Shown piece by piece: positions 43,227-56,170 of a stretch of DNA of 64,000 nt. The translations under genes and the position numbers were made by a program. Numbering within the stretch: the first letter of the stretch is position 1; each line of letters starts with the position of its first letter. This DNA comes from Phoronis australis. Its lineage: Eukaryota > Phoronida > Phoronidae. The notes below the pieces were generated by a model. The model did not search any database, had not been told where the DNA came from, and saw nothing but the letters and a program-made list of their open reading frames with translations. The stretch lies in NCBI GenBank assembly GCA_002633005.1, contig NMRA01000420.1, positions 288,070 through 352,069 of the forward strand, given 5' to 3'.

Positions 43227-46200
43227 ATGGACAACCACCGACTGGTCGTGTTGATGTTGGCGTTGACATGTGGAGCGCAAGGTAAGATTTGGCTATTGAA
43301 GCCAGTGGGCTTGCGGCTTAGGCAAGAATTGGTCTGCTTGTTGTCATACGGGACAAAAGACTGTGCTGGGCAGTTAACAAAGGAGCCAGATGTTATCGCA
43401 CGTTCAGAACCCCTCACGTCTGGAAAAGTTGCTGAACGATCAGAGCGCCGTCATGTTAAAGGAAACTGCCTAGATTTTTATCGACCAAGTACTCAATCCA
43501 TTTTTGGGACTAGCGTTGCCCAGAGGGGTCACTTCATTAATTTAAGGTATTTGACGTTTACCTACTTCATCGCCCTTCTTCTGTTCATCACGCCGTTCCA
43601 CGAAACTTGTTGAATACAGGAAAACTTAAGGCGTTTTAAAATTATTTTTAAATGACGAATCACATAGTCTACTTTACAACAGATCTAAATGGGGGCACGG
43701 ACTTACTTGCATTGTTAACGAACTCCCATGACAAACTCAACACTTGATCTGTGTCAATAATGAAGGTAGGCCTACGTACGTGTTTAGGGGTACGTCTATG
43801 CAGTAATGTTGATGCGTGACTTACACTCCGTCAAAAACCACCTCGGCGCCTATAGCCCGCCGGCTGCCTGCAAGCGTTGCCAGCAAAACACGGCCAGATT
43901 CGTTACTCGCATAAAAATCAGTTGGCCTTCAAACAAAAAAAAACACCCACAGTTTAATAGTGTTTTTCTTAAAACCGAACCTACGTGACCTCACAAGTAG
44001 GCCAACTGGCGAACTTTGGTTTAGCTGAATTACCTTCTGCAAGTGGGTTCACTGAAGATATGTTGGGCCGAAGTCCTCTCCCCATAGGTATACACCCACT
44101 GAGGATAAGCTGAAGGGTATTTGGTCATGTTTCCCGTAGTGAGCTGATTGTGAAGTCTTCTCAGAGGACCTTTCCGGTGGCTGGAAGCTGGGTCCAAAAA
44201 CACGTTCTAGAATGGGCAGTGCTCCCGGAAGATGAGCCACTTGGATGGGAGCAGACCAGAGCGGATTCGAGTCAGCACAGCCATGGAGCCAGGGGCGAAG
44301 ATGGTGGTCGTCGCTCCAGGGCTGATTTGGTATTCTTCCGGCGCAGATGCAAAGGGCATAATGATGTGTTGTGTATGTAAAAATAAATAAGAATATAACA
44401 GAGGACTGTTGATGTCATTTTCAAATATTCTTCAAGTGCGCGACTTCGACTGAAAATTACTTTGACAGCATCGTTATGAGTTGCATAAAAATCCGTTAAG
44501 AGCGGCCTTTAAACGAAAAAATCAACCAACAACTGGTATTTATCTGACAGTGACAAGTTCAATGTGTTATCCCAATCAAGGAGACCAATCTCGTTTGGTT
44601 ATTCTTCCGCAGATGCGCTAAAAATAAAAATATCCGGACATGTAGGAAGAACATACCAGGATAGCCTTTTTAATTGTCATGTTCGTGGTTTTGACAAATA
44701 CCCGACTATGACTGAAAATTATTTAGTTTGTTATGACGTAATGTATGCATGGGCAATTAGTCCATGTGAACCTACACGTCTTAGTGTTGAACCTTGTTTC
44801 AACTTGTTTGTGGGTAACGTATGATAATTGCAGAGACCCCGGCGTTAATCCCATGACCTGTCAAAATTAGTCATTCTCGTTAGCGTGTGTTGACACCGGT
44901 TTGAGAGGTAGTGGATCAGTTGCTCCAGTTTCAATTTCACGTCTAAACACAATCTACACTCTTTCACACTGCTAAGAAAGGTAGCACTGTGGAATGTTGT
45001 TTAACATGGCTTCGTATTGGTTTTAGTAATGAAACTGACGTCATAACATCCACAGTCATTCCCAATGGTTGAAATCTGGGAAACCCCTTCCAGTTAAGTG
45101 TTTCGTATTATGGCGACCACCTTTGACTTGGATACTTGCAATTCATCAAAACAGGCAGCGATCGAAGTGAACAAAATCAAGGCAACCCCGATCCAGTGGC
45201 TTAAGCCTAAACAAGTATGGCGTGTGCAAGTGCTGGCGATGTAATCGCGCATTGATGTCCACATACGGAATTCCATAGGGCCACTTTTCGTCAGAGGATA
45301 AACACAACCGGGGGGGAGGGGGGGGGGGGGGGGCGGAAAAGGATCCTCTTTCAATGCGCTTGGGAAATAGCATATATTTGAGTGATCATCTGGCATTAGG
45401 TAAGCATGAGCAGACAGTCTTCGTGTAAGTGACTAATAGTTATTCCCCTTCCGATCTAATGTGTAAATACGACTGAAGTGGAGAAAGACGCGCCGTGACA
45501 ACTGACACTGTAACAACTCAGGGGCGAATCCAGGATTTTGATTTGGGGGGAAGGGCCTAGGAATAATCAGAATTTCGGCAGATGCGCGCGCCCAGCCTAA
45601 AATGTAGGGATGCAGGGGTCTCGAATTTTTGGGTTTATGGACCTTTTGACTAAAAAAAGATAAACGGGGTTTGTTGTTCAGGGTCTAAGCATTTTTATTC
45701 ACCTCCCGAGCCGTCCTGGTTGCGCGCATGTGCTAGTCAGCGATTTGCACCCGAAATGCCAAATGGTATCTGGTAGAAATTTTGGGGGACCGTGGCCCCC
45801 TTGCCCCCCCCCTAAATCCGCCACTGCAACTGCCTGTCGAGTATAAAAGCAGCTTTAGCAACCAAAACCTTATATCGACAAGCAAGTAAAACTTTATTTA
45901 TGATCAACAAATTACAATTTAAATGCTACCGTCAACTAGCGTACCGCAGATGCATCTAGTTTTCAACAATCCTCGATTAGCCGCATCGCGCGTTAGCTGG
46001 TAAACTTTTTGACGCTGTTGTTGAGATGTAGGTGCATCTAACTTCGTCGACGTTAGTTGAGACTTAGATAGAACTGCGCTGTGTGACGGTTGTTGAAGAG
46101 TAGACGCTGCTACTCTTGTCGTGAAGGGTTGAGATGCATCTTGGTTGTTGAGGATTGCTGATAAGTAAACGCAGCTAAACTGGCCGAGAGCTGTTGAGGA

Positions 46201-49200
46201 GTAGACGCAAATGCGCTCATCGGTAGTTTTTGAGAAGTATATCTTGCACCAGATTTTTGGCAAGACAATTCTCCCTATCATTAGTTATTGTTCAGAAATC
46301 TAGAGATTCTGTGAATTTATGTCCATTGAACAATTGCGGCCGTGTTCTAGGTGTCGGTAGTAAGACTTATAATTAGCACGGTACTTGGGTGAATGTGACG
46401 GGTTTGTTTTATTTGTTAATTATGTCCATTGGTGTTAAATATTGGCTCGAGTTAATGACGTCAAGTTTGTACAAGCTATGTACGATATGTTATTTTCTTT
46501 AGAGGAAACAGGGAGACAAAACTAGACATCATGGGTGAAAATGTTAATGCTTTGGCAAGTTGTGTGGCTTCAGAACGTGTGGGCTGTGAAGAAACTATCA
46601 CTGAAATATGATATAGAGAGTAGAACAATGTACAGGTCAACTCTCGATACCTCTTGTTTTATGAAGCCTGATTTCTGCGTAGAAATGTGTTTGTCACTGC
46701 CATTATCGCGTATTTTTATTAGCTCAATGGCGAGACTGAGGTGTCCCAACCAAAAACGTAGAATTGAACATGGTTACGTGTACAGATTGATAGACAGTTT
46801 CACCTATGTCCCTTCCGTGTTGACAGTCGTTTGTTTGAGGATGAATGCCGTTTCGTGCGTGTGTAGTTTGTATTCTGATATACGAACGATATTTCGCCGG
46901 CTGGACTTGGTCTTATCCCACGAAACATTAATTTTCGCCGGGAATTGTTGAATTGTTGTGAGCTGCCAGTGTTAAAAATGTACTCGGGCAATGTTCATTA
47001 CGCTATGAGGAAAGGGTTACTGGAAATTGATCCCTATCATTAACTACATGTATACACTGTAATACTGTTTGTTATTTCTGTCCAGTTATTGAGTCTCTTT
47101 TATCCTCTCTCATGAAAGTTTTTTTAACCTGGGCCCGAGGATATGTTAATAAGTTATATTTTAAATCCGTTGTACAAAAATGTGGTACATTTAAGAGACG
47201 TCGGACTGTCAAGGTGAAACTTGATCAGTAATTTAAACCTTTCTAGTCTTTCCAAAATGTGTGTTCGCTTGTTTTTTTACACTTCACTTGGCAAATACGG
47301 TGTTTCAAACCTATCATGCTTTCATTTACGTGCCTTGTGCTGCTATTCAAAACAGCACGAAACTATTGCTGACAATACGTATGTTTTTAGTCGGTGAGCG
47401 AATCTTCCAAAACGATTCGGGTAAAACAAGAATTAACCATGGTTTTTAGTCTAACGGCTTTATGAATGTCATAGTTTTGCTATGAACGAACCTTTTATTT
47501 ACAAAGGACCAATTTTCAAGTCAGTTGTATTCAACATACTCTAATTAGTACAATAAATGAGAGAACTTAAACATCGTCAAATTTTCAAAAACAACACCGC
47601 CAAGAATAACAAGGATTCTAATGCCGTGAAAGGGCGTGATGTTAAAAATGGCTGCAAATGTTATTGATTAAGTGCGCATGCCTGACAATGTTGACATGCG
47701 CGGAGCTGTTGTTCTGGCACTCAGTAAATCCGATTATTTCGCTGGGTGAGTGTGAATAGCGAGGCAGTCATAGTACAATAGAGTTTAAAGTTGAGCTTGA
47801 AGTTTTCACTCCATATGCATAGGCAGATTTAGGGGGGNTGACTAAGAATAGGCTCTCCCGCGATATCTCATGCGACCGACAGAGGCTCTGGCTGGGCACT
47901 ACGACTCCGTTTCCGTCGTCTGCTCCACTGTGCAATGAAAAAAATTACTTCATTTTTTAAAGAATCTGAGTGATGGTGAAAAACAGAAGCTGCTGGTAGG
48001 ATGTCAATTTTAATCGAAGCCTTAGTAAATCACTCAGAAACTCATAATTCTCTCTTTGTCAAACCTTAACTTAAGACGATTTCCAAAGCAATCGCGTCAT
48101 TATTGCCTACACAAAAAACGGATTTGGTCTTTTGGACAATTGAAGACTATTTTAAATACAACAAATTTGTTACAAACTGTTTGCACAAAATATAAAACAT
48201 GTAATAAGCATTACAAAAAGAAGGTTTCGCGCGCAAACGCTTTGGACCATAAACAAGTAGGTCTCTTAATGTCAAATTTGAAGTTAAAACGTGGTGGTAC
48301 AGTGGTAAAGCACGCGCGCTTTATCCGCTAGGTCGAGAGTTCGAGTCTATGGTACATGCAGTTTTTCCTGGTTGACACCTTTTTCGTTTTTTTTTTTCTT
48401 GGAGAATACTTCGGGAATCAAGGAAAATGCTTGATTTTTAGAGGAAAAAAACAGAAAAATTTCCTGGGCGGGAGGGGGGCAAAGCCTGACCTCCCCCCAT
48501 TCGCATCTACAATCGTGCTTTGAGCAAATGTTTACAGACAAAATGTTGGGCTCCCCCCTTGTGATATCCTAGATCTCTTACAGTTACCAACAAGAACATC
48601 GAAATCATCCAGCGACTCAAGAAAACGTTTCAGAGTTTAGTGGATTGGCCACCACAAAATTTCGATTATGTATTGCATGTGATTTGAGTCGGCGGCTCAT
48701 TCGAAAACAATTTAAGATCGGATGAGCGCGATAATGTTTTTAAACCCCTTTATTTCCATTAAATATTCAACATTGACAGCTTAACAGCGGCGTATGTCGA
48801 TTAATGCACAGACGTGCCAAGGACACTCACATGCACCTGGGTATAGAGTTCAGTAAAGCTATAGGACCTCGCTAGGACCTCTCTAAAAGCAAGACTTCGA
48901 GAGATAACGCGAGATGTTGCCGAGTATATTCAATGAGAGCAAGTGGTTTTGGCTAGATTTTCTCGCCGCAAAACACCTATTGAACTCTACCCAGTTATAC
49001 AGGGAAAAATATGGTGAAAACAATTTTTGTATCACTTCCTCACGCGTCATTGTAATAACCTTTTACTACACAGGGGGTTCGCCGAGCTTTGTAAGACCTC
49101 ATGCTGGTTTTCCACTTTTAGGGCTTTCTCACATGACCTGGAATGTGTTACGATACAACTGGTAAATAACATTGAGTACGTAATTTTTTATATTACATTG

Positions 49201-52200
49201 GCGAATCACAAAGTAGTGCAAGTTAGAAATCCCCACGCCTTACATTTTATCGTCTACAAAACACCAAAACAATACTGAGAAGGTGACAAAGTTATGATTG
49301 ACAAATCAGGTGTCACAACTGTACGTACTCCGAGTCGAAAGGACATGCAAACAACTTTTTAAACGGACTCATCTTCGGCGGCGAATTCTATATCCACGTT
49401 CATTCAAACGGAGACGAGCCCCAACTCAAGAAACGCGGCGAGACTGTCTAGCTGTGCATTTTCAAGGTCAATTCAGTGCTCACGCGCGGGGAAGCCTTGC
49501 TGACCGTTATTTATAAAAAATATGTTTTAATATTACAACTTCAAAGACTATTTATTAGATTCTAACGTGAACATTTGCTACGAAAGCTGAATGCAATTTA
49601 CAATTGTTAAGGTTAAAATAAAACTATCAACAAAAAGTAACTGAATTAATTTACATTGCCCAAGCGTGTTTTTTCAAAAGTTGCGACGTGTGATTGAAAG
49701 TTTTAGACACCTCGATTTGTTTAGCAAAAAATATTGTTTTTACGGTTCATGTGAGAAAACAAATCCTTCACTTGTCTCAGATTTAAGACAAAGGCAAAAC
49801 CTCTCAGAAATTTCGTCAAATCCCGATGTCATAAACCTGAGACTCGCGTAGGATTCTCTATACATTAACGTTACGCAAGTTAGGTTGGCCTGTAATACCA
49901 ACTCTGATCTCGCGGTCGCTGAGGTAGTTTGCGTTCGCTTGTTCAGGTGTGTGTACTTGCTGTCATTAAAACTTTTTGCTACTCCGCCGTTTTTCAAACG
50001 AATCGCATAAGAGCCATATCATTGGAAAGTTCGTTGTCAGTTCTTGATCATTATACTAGAAGCAGACGACATGTAATTTAATTCATAATAATTGTCATTT
50101 CGCATACCTGACTGGTTTAAAAATATTTGTTAATTCTAAAAACCAAGCGAGTAACCAAAATTCGTGTCATGACTATCAAAAATTTCAATGACTCTAATGA
50201 TTTTTACCATTTAACGACAAAGGTTTTACAATATGGATTTCTAACGCTTGATGCGGATAATTTTGTCGGACATTCATCCAAAATTATACATCTTTACATA
50301 GCATAATTAGTTGCACCTCTGGTGCCGTTTGATGCAATTAAATTTTTCAGTAAAAATTCTGAATGCAGTGACATTTACGACAAACTACTCCAAGTATCTC
50401 AGCAAAATTTGCAGATGACAGACAAAAATGGGCAAACATCAATCACGTGACTTTGGAATGTAGGCCTACTGTGGATAGCTCAACACACTGGTTTCAAAAA
50501 AGTTTGGAAATAAAATCTTGTTTTCAAAAACGTAGAAGTTTGGGATCCTGATACAAGTAGTGTATGTTACCCTGTAAACAAGAGACATTGGAACATGTTT
50601 TTACTATAGTTGTGTTAATAAAGAAAGTGGACTCTGGAAATTAACAATATTTATATAAAGAAACAATGTTCTTTTGAACATCTGTTGGATGGTTGTCTCG
50701 GTCAACATTGAAGAACGGAATAAACGGAACAACTGGATTGAAAAGCGGAACTTCAGGATAAAAAGCGATCTAAGCCAAAACGTAATGGTGACATTTTTTG
50801 CTGCAACACAAACAGACGTACTGACATATGTCAATTATATTGAGAATTTAACGTCAAGGTCGCGCTCGATTTGTAACAAAACTAAAAATCAACTTAAGAA
50901 TGAAACTAAAACGGCATAAGAAAGGACAATCGATGTTTTTACAAGTTTACAATTACGCAGTATATTTAGCGAACTCAGTTGAATCCCTGTTTGGGACTGT
51001 TTTATGCACTCTGGCACTGCAGTCTTGTGTAATAAGAATAGACCAGTTAACTTTTTGTTCGCTGTGCGCGCGGGTAAACTATGAACTGAGGTATACGGCC
51101 AGTGCCCAACACTGTAAGAACTTTAACAAAGGTTTCGAGAGTGCTTTCATCTGGAAAGTTTATTTGAAAGTTTTCCGTTCCTTTCAAATGTAGCAAGCTC
51201 CCTCGTCTAGGGTTACACGATTTCATGTACTTTGCCAATGAATGTGGTGAAAAATGACAAAACGTTGAACTCAAAGGAGTTCTTGTGCAATTCGTCAGAA
51301 TACTGTGTCAAACATCTTAACAGAAAATTTTAAACATTATTGGTCATAGCAAATAAACAAAACTTGCAAAATAGGTCAAAATAACAGCGAAATATAGAGT
51401 TTAAAACAACACCACCACCTAGTGATAGAATGTAGAGCTACTTTATATTAAAAATACAAGTAAAAGTGACTCAAGACTTCTGGCTCAATTTTAACTATAC
51501 TCTAACTAGACGCTATGGATGTATTCTCAGGGACTTTGTATATTTGATAAAATGAGATTTAATAATTTTTCAGAAAAATTGTGTGGAGCCAAATTTCTGA
51601 CAGGTGTCTAAAATCAATTTTCATGAAATGGACAACATGAGGACAGATTTCATGTTGATGTTAAAAGCAAGTGGTAACTTTAGGTTTTGAAGCTATTTAA
51701 ACCGAACCAGTATAAGACGGATCATATGATAGTTTGTTAACAAAAGGTAGTGTACGAAAAAGTGTGAATTGCGAGACAACCAGTGGAAAATGCGGTTAGG
51801 ACAAAAGCGGGCCTCAAATTCTGGATTGCTTTTCGTCGACATTTAACAAAGCTTCTCACCCCATATCATAACCACTGCAGGGCTATAGAAAGGTGGCAGT
51901 TCAATACACATAATTCAACTTCGTCAAACACTGGACGACTCGTCCCCCAAGAATTTCATTTCCAGCCCTAGCCTTTTACGCCCCTTTCCCTCTTCGAAGT
52001 AAAAATAATTTGCAGTCAACAACAACATTTTTAAAACAATTTGTCTGAGGCCCATGAAAATATAAGCAAATATGGAACACAACGTTGCGTTGTTCACTGA
52101 GACATGCAAGAGGTTACAACTGAATATTAATCAACATTTACCAAATTAGTAGAGATTTGTTTTGTACCATTAAATTTCTCATTTTCGGCGGTCAGTTACA

Positions 52201-55200
52201 TTCTTCTAATATTTCAGAAGTCTACAAAGATGTAATGGAAATTGCTCGAAAAGTTTGTTTTAGTAACGTTTATGAAGTACAGTATTGACACCTTTCGTTC
52301 ATTCATACAAGTGCAGTTCTGTAGTGGGGCGTAGGCGCACGTAGGCGCAGCCAACCACCTTTTGGCTTTTGAACGTAGCGCCTACGCACAGTAAGTTATA
52401 TTCAGTGCTCAAGGTGGCTTTGGGCGCCTACCTACCTCTAATATTACAACTACAGCACTATACAAGTGTTCTTATTCATATCAAATTGTGGTCACAGTAT
52501 TTCAGGAATTCAAGCAAAAAGACATTCCTGTAGGTGGTACGAATAGGTCCTCGTTGGGATTGGCTTCGCTGCTTGGCTACTGGAAGCCATTTTTTATCAT
52601 ATACGCGTTGAATCATTCGTGTGCCATACGACCGTGTGATATTGTTTTCTATATTCACTGGTCCCTGACACTAAAACTTCAAAAGGTACTAGGTCAATAT
52701 CGATTAGACGTCGTTAGCCGGTTCGACCATCAAACTTTCCCAAAACAATTTAAAGTAATAAAATTGCAGCAGTATAAATAACATTCAGCATGCAATCGGG
52801 TCCCAAACGTAACATCTGGAGCAAAACTATTAATTACATGTATATGACACTTCTGCCTCAAATATTGTTGATTTTTAACTATTTTCCGGAAATGCACAGT
52901 TACCGATGTTTTTATTTTTGTTATCTCTTTCCAAGTAATAAATCGTTACATTTAAAACTGGTTCTTTTATTACTGAAAACTTGTAACTTAACGCGCAAAT
53001 ACATACTTTTTATTCATCTATTTAAATTTCTTTAAAAGACTGGCTGACCACCTTTAGCGTATACACTGATTTTCACGTTAGCCCAGTCGGAAATAATTTC
53101 ATGAGGTAAAATTCTCAGACTGAGAGCTGTGTTTAAATAGGACCTAATCCACCACGTGAACAGTCTGTGTGAAGTATTTAATAATCTGCCAAAAAAATGA
53201 ACAAACTTAGGCATTCGAAGCGTATGGAATAAATACAAAATTTGGTCTCGGTCGATACGCGGAATAATGTCTCGTAGATACTGCTTCACCTACACCACTC
53301 TTGGTACGTTTTGTGTGTTTATGACCAATCACGAGCAAGAATAGGTCGGAGCCGTCAATCTCTGCAAAGAACTACTCTATTCACTCTTCTGCAGAGATTA
53401 CGCACCCACAAGTGGTCTATTCAGAAAAGGTTTATGGTCACTGACAGCAGCCAATATTCATCAGAATCTCATTTGTATTTCAGTGCTCGACTCATTTCCA
53501 ACTTTACACCAAGTTAAGGACGACGCAGATCCTGATTCCGGCATTCTCCAAGACCTTCGACGGGTCAAACGTGCGGAGTCAGGTAAGACAACATGAGATG
53601 TGTTCTTTTAAAATAGACCCATTGAGAATTTCATACCAATCTTTAGTCGCATTCTCGTTCATGACCACATTGACGCAAATCATTTTCACTTCTACAGACA
53701 CGATCGGGGGGCATAAAATTGGTGGTGTCTTTGGAGTGAATTTCTCCTGAGCTTTCATTCGGCAGAGCGATGATAAGACGTCTATCCTTACTGACAAATT
53801 TAACAAATATTACTGAAGTACGACTTGGAGATCATATTGACACTGACGGTGTCTACCTTACGTCAACTGTAAAAAAGCAGAACACAAATTGTAAAATTCT
53901 TACAAAGATCTCAGGCGTGACTAACGTTTTGAGCGCGTTGATCAAGAAGTCAGAAGGACCGACCACTTCGAGTCTCAGAATCCAGACATGATAAAAAGCT
54001 ATTTATGCCGAGTAGCTTTTTAGCTCCCCTAAGAGGTGTTTGAATGTCAACATGGGGCAATGGCAGCTTTGGGTAAATTTGCCAAAGTAGGACCTTAAAA
54101 TTTCTTTAATAGGTCACGTCAAATATCTGTTAGTGCAGAGAGTCTTGATAAGTCTTAAAGTAAGACAAGGTCGCTATAAGATTTGGAAGAGCGTCATGGG
54201 AATACGAACGTTATGTTTGTGACTTGCCACTAAATCATGTATTCGTGTCGAGCTCTTTTAAAAGAAGTTCTATTTTGGACATTTTCATTTTTAATTGATA
54301 TGAAAAACGTTCGCACGAACCAGTGTTAGCATGCATGAACAGCTAATTGTTTTTTCTTCATCAAAGTTAATTGTACATAAAGTTTTTTTTTGTGCTTGTC
54401 TAAACTTTTTTAGTCCCATAATTACTCAGAAGGCGCGATATTAATAGAACTTTTAAGGGACACGCCAAAGAACTATCCTTTCTATAAATTTAGATGTGAG
54501 CCTTTTGCAGAGTGATTGGCAGGCTGGCTGTCAAAATCTATAGTCTGACTGGCAGGCTGCTTGCTGTCGTAATATGTACAGAAATCTGATTGGCAAGCTG
54601 ATGCCATAACCTGTACTCTGATTGGCAGGCTGTCTGTCATAACATGTTGTCTGCATGTATGCAAAAGAAACCTCGAGGTCAACTTCGTACTAGGCAACAT
54701 GTGAAGAAATAATTGTCTATCGTTGACAGAATGTTATCCAGTTACAAACGTTTATTTTCGATTCCCTGTATGATACACCTGGGTATTAATTCACGTGTTC
54801 TGTAAAAAGATGAAGCGAAGGCGCTGTTTTCACTACACTTTTATGCGCCCACATATATCTATCTGGGCACAATATGTCTTGCGTCCGTTCGTTTCGCTGG
54901 TTCCCTGCGTGCCGCAAGGTGGTCAGAGCCAGCACGCAGGTATCACTTAATTTTCCTCGGGAAGTTTTTATTTTACACCGGCGTTTCTGATTGGTTAGTA
55001 GAATTCTCAACAGGCAACGCTTTACGCTAACAAAGTGGAATGATTGATGGACTGAAGTGTAAATATGGTCTGTTGTACAGACAAATCGGTGCTTAAAATT
55101 TATGTTCATAAAATGTGAAGCCTAGAAATTTTTGATCGCGCCTTTTCGGAATGCATCTTTCTACTGTCGATGACTTTTGTTTACGATAGTGTCCTGTATC

Positions 55201-56170
55201 CATACAATAGGAATAACACACCGGTTAAATTGGCCAGATATGTGTTTATTGTACATGTACTGTATGTGCTTCAAGCACGCGGCTATTAAACATCACTGCA
55301 GAAACGAAATAGTTGCTGCGACGCCACTTTTATGACAAGATTAAAAATCGTTCACAGTCCACCATTTCTTCACGGTGTTGTAAAGCTAACCAATGACTGC
55401 CAAGGTTACATCGACCAATGCTAAAGCGCGTTCCACTGCGTGATACCTGCGTGCTGGCTGGGCTAAGCACGCAGGGAATCAGCGAGTCCGTTCGTCCGCC
55501 CAGTGGGGAGCAGACACGAACGCGAGGGTGCACGTGTGCAACTTGTTGATTACGGCGGTAGTAGTTAANATTTGGTCAAAAATGACTCATTCCAAACCAA
55601 GAAATTGCCTCATTTTGCCCCCCAGAACACTTCCCTTGTATCTCCTAAACCACCAAACTTTGTGGTGTCATACTTCACCCATTTTCTCTCATCCCTAATG
55701 TGATTTATCAGACTAAACGTGGATCTGAATGGTTGACCCCCCACCTTGCCGCTTGTTGGCTGTACGGTGGTCGGTGGATCCGTGGACTGATACTTAACGA
55801 CCCAAAGAGAGTTTGACTATCTATGGCTGTCTTAGATGTTGTTACTGGTTTCAAATATAGACAATTCAGTGTATTTAAATACATGGCGTAAGGTGTTTTC
55901 AAAACTAAAAAGTCGTCACTTCACGCCTTAACAACCTTTAACCAGGAAAGTAAAGTAATCAATTTGTGGCCATTTAACTTAACTGTTTCAGGTTCAAAAA
56001 CAGCTGGGTATACATCGTCAGATGCACCCAAACACAGGATACCACGTTTCTGGACGTGGTTTTATTCACGTATACCAATAAAAGTAAACAAGAACAAAAA
56101 AGGCACGTATTACTCTTTACATGACGGCGTTTTTCCGCTCAGCGACTTTACCAGACGTAAAGGGTTGTGA
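43227..56170 (+). CDS. Candidate secreted cationic peptide precursor, three exons (43227-43281, 53484-53582, 55992-56170)
   Basis: I do not recognise this gene. Exon 1 encodes a classic signal peptide, MDNHRLVVLMLALTCGAQ, ending in phase 1 at GTAAGAT. Exon 2 (acceptor ATTTCAG, donor GTAAGAC, phase 1 on both sides) encodes an acidic propeptide ending LRRVKRAES, whose RVKR is a perfect furin-type site. Exon 3 (acceptor TTTCAG, phase 1) reads on to a stop as a 58-residue basic segment rich in Lys, Arg, Trp, Phe and Tyr, with the core HRIPRFWTWFYSRIPIK, and no cysteine. Joined precursor: 110 residues; predicted mature part 62 residues. Phases are fully compatible, but no transcript supports the joins and introns of 10.2 and 2.4 kb are long. 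The last codons run into a dispersed repeat. A processed neuropeptide or a host-defence type peptide are both possible. Confidence 0.4.
43320..43430 (-). repeat. Dispersed repeat, partial copy 3
   Basis: Reverse complement contains GTGCGATAACATCTGGCTCC, TTGTTAACTGCC and CAGTCTTTTGTCC.GTATGACAAC, matching the first 110 bp of the other two copies. It lies just after the signal-peptide exon at 43227. Confidence 0.7.
44950..45276 (-). repeat. Inverted duplication, left arm (intact copy)
   Basis: Reverse complement of this stretch matches 57116-57285 (the part at 45130-45276) and 61130-61320 (the part at 44950-45125) in the same order. It contains CCAAT-type boxes (ATTGG near 45017, CCAATGG near 45063), a TGACGTCA-like CRE at about 45037-45045 and an open minus-strand frame with a hydrophobic stretch (LGLSHWIGVALILFTSIAAC). 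It looks like a duplicated promoter or first-exon region. The coding reading is not preserved between copies because of small indels. Confidence 0.7.
45519..45826. mobile_element. MITE of 308 bp, CAGTGGCGGATYYAG family
   Basis: Ends are CAGGGGCGAATCCAGG and, on the minus strand, CAGTGGCGGATTTAGG. CAACT is repeated directly on both sides (45514-45518 and 45827-45831), consistent with a target duplication. A related, internally deleted copy lies at about 63755-63900 (shared GGATTTTGAGTTGG / CAAAATGCCAAATGG / GTGGCCCCC blocks). Confidence 0.7.
45940..46240 (-). repeat. Degenerate minisatellite within an open minus-strand frame
   Basis: Phrases such as GTTGTTGAGGAGTAGACGC recur every 50-60 bp with changes. 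A 120-codon minus frame (46281-45919), rich in Ser, Thr, Gln and Leu, follows from it; I see no splice or start context to call it a gene. Confidence 0.5.
46535..46951 (+). other. Hypothetical 138-codon frame
   Basis: Longest open frame in the window outside tandem repeats. Rich in Leu, Arg, Ser, Val and Cys. An acceptor-like TTTTCTTTAG lies just upstream (46493-46502), and a second overlapping frame starts ATGGGTGAAAATG at 46531. No family recognised. Confidence 0.15.
48290..48358 (+). repeat. tRNA-like sequence, probable SINE head
   Basis: A-box-like GTGGTACAGTGGTAAAGCAC and B-box-like GAGTTCGAGTC at the right distance, ending CATGCA. The T and acceptor stems pair poorly, so I call a SINE head or tRNA pseudogene. 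Confidence 0.4.
48480..48575 (-). repeat. Inverted copy of the element at 63902-64000
   Basis: Reverse complement gives GATCTAGGATATCACAAGGG, CCCAACATTTTGTC and ACGATTGTAGATGCG, in the same order as at 63909-64000. Confidence 0.65.
54495..54660 (+). repeat. Imperfect repeat of TCTGATTGGCAGGCTG, four copies
   Basis: Copies at about 54511, 54547, 54585 and 54617, spaced 32-40 bp, each with an ATTGG or ACTGG core (CCAAT box on the minus strand). Confidence 0.8.
54878..55500. mobile_element. Fold-back element with 65-70 bp inverted arms
   Basis: The left arm (54883-54950) contains CCGTTCG..TCGCTGGTTCCCTGCGTG and GCCAGCACGCAGGTATCAC. The right arm (55432-55500) read on the minus strand contains GGACGAACGGACTCGCTG, TTCCCTGCGTG and GCCAGCACGCAGGTATCAC. 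Each arm is also its own small hairpin (CCTGCGTGC / GCACGCAGG). The 480-bp interior has no coding frame. Confidence 0.65.

Larger units (their letters stand above)
46990..54480. other. Gene-poor AT-rich stretch
   Basis: Apart from the tRNA-like piece at 48290, the repeat at 48480, the candidate exon at 53484-53582 and the GTAGGCGC hairpin near 52325-52430, I see no gene. It would all be intron if the secreted peptide gene is real. Confidence 0.4.

Noticed and set aside
43227-43613. Single-exon 128-codon gene from the signal-peptide ATG
   Set aside because: A strong GTAAGAT donor follows the signal peptide at once, and the rest of the frame runs through a dispersed repeat in the opposite orientation. 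An exon is the better reading.
48290-48358. Functional tRNA gene
   Set aside because: Box-like motifs are present, but the T-stem and acceptor stem do not pair.
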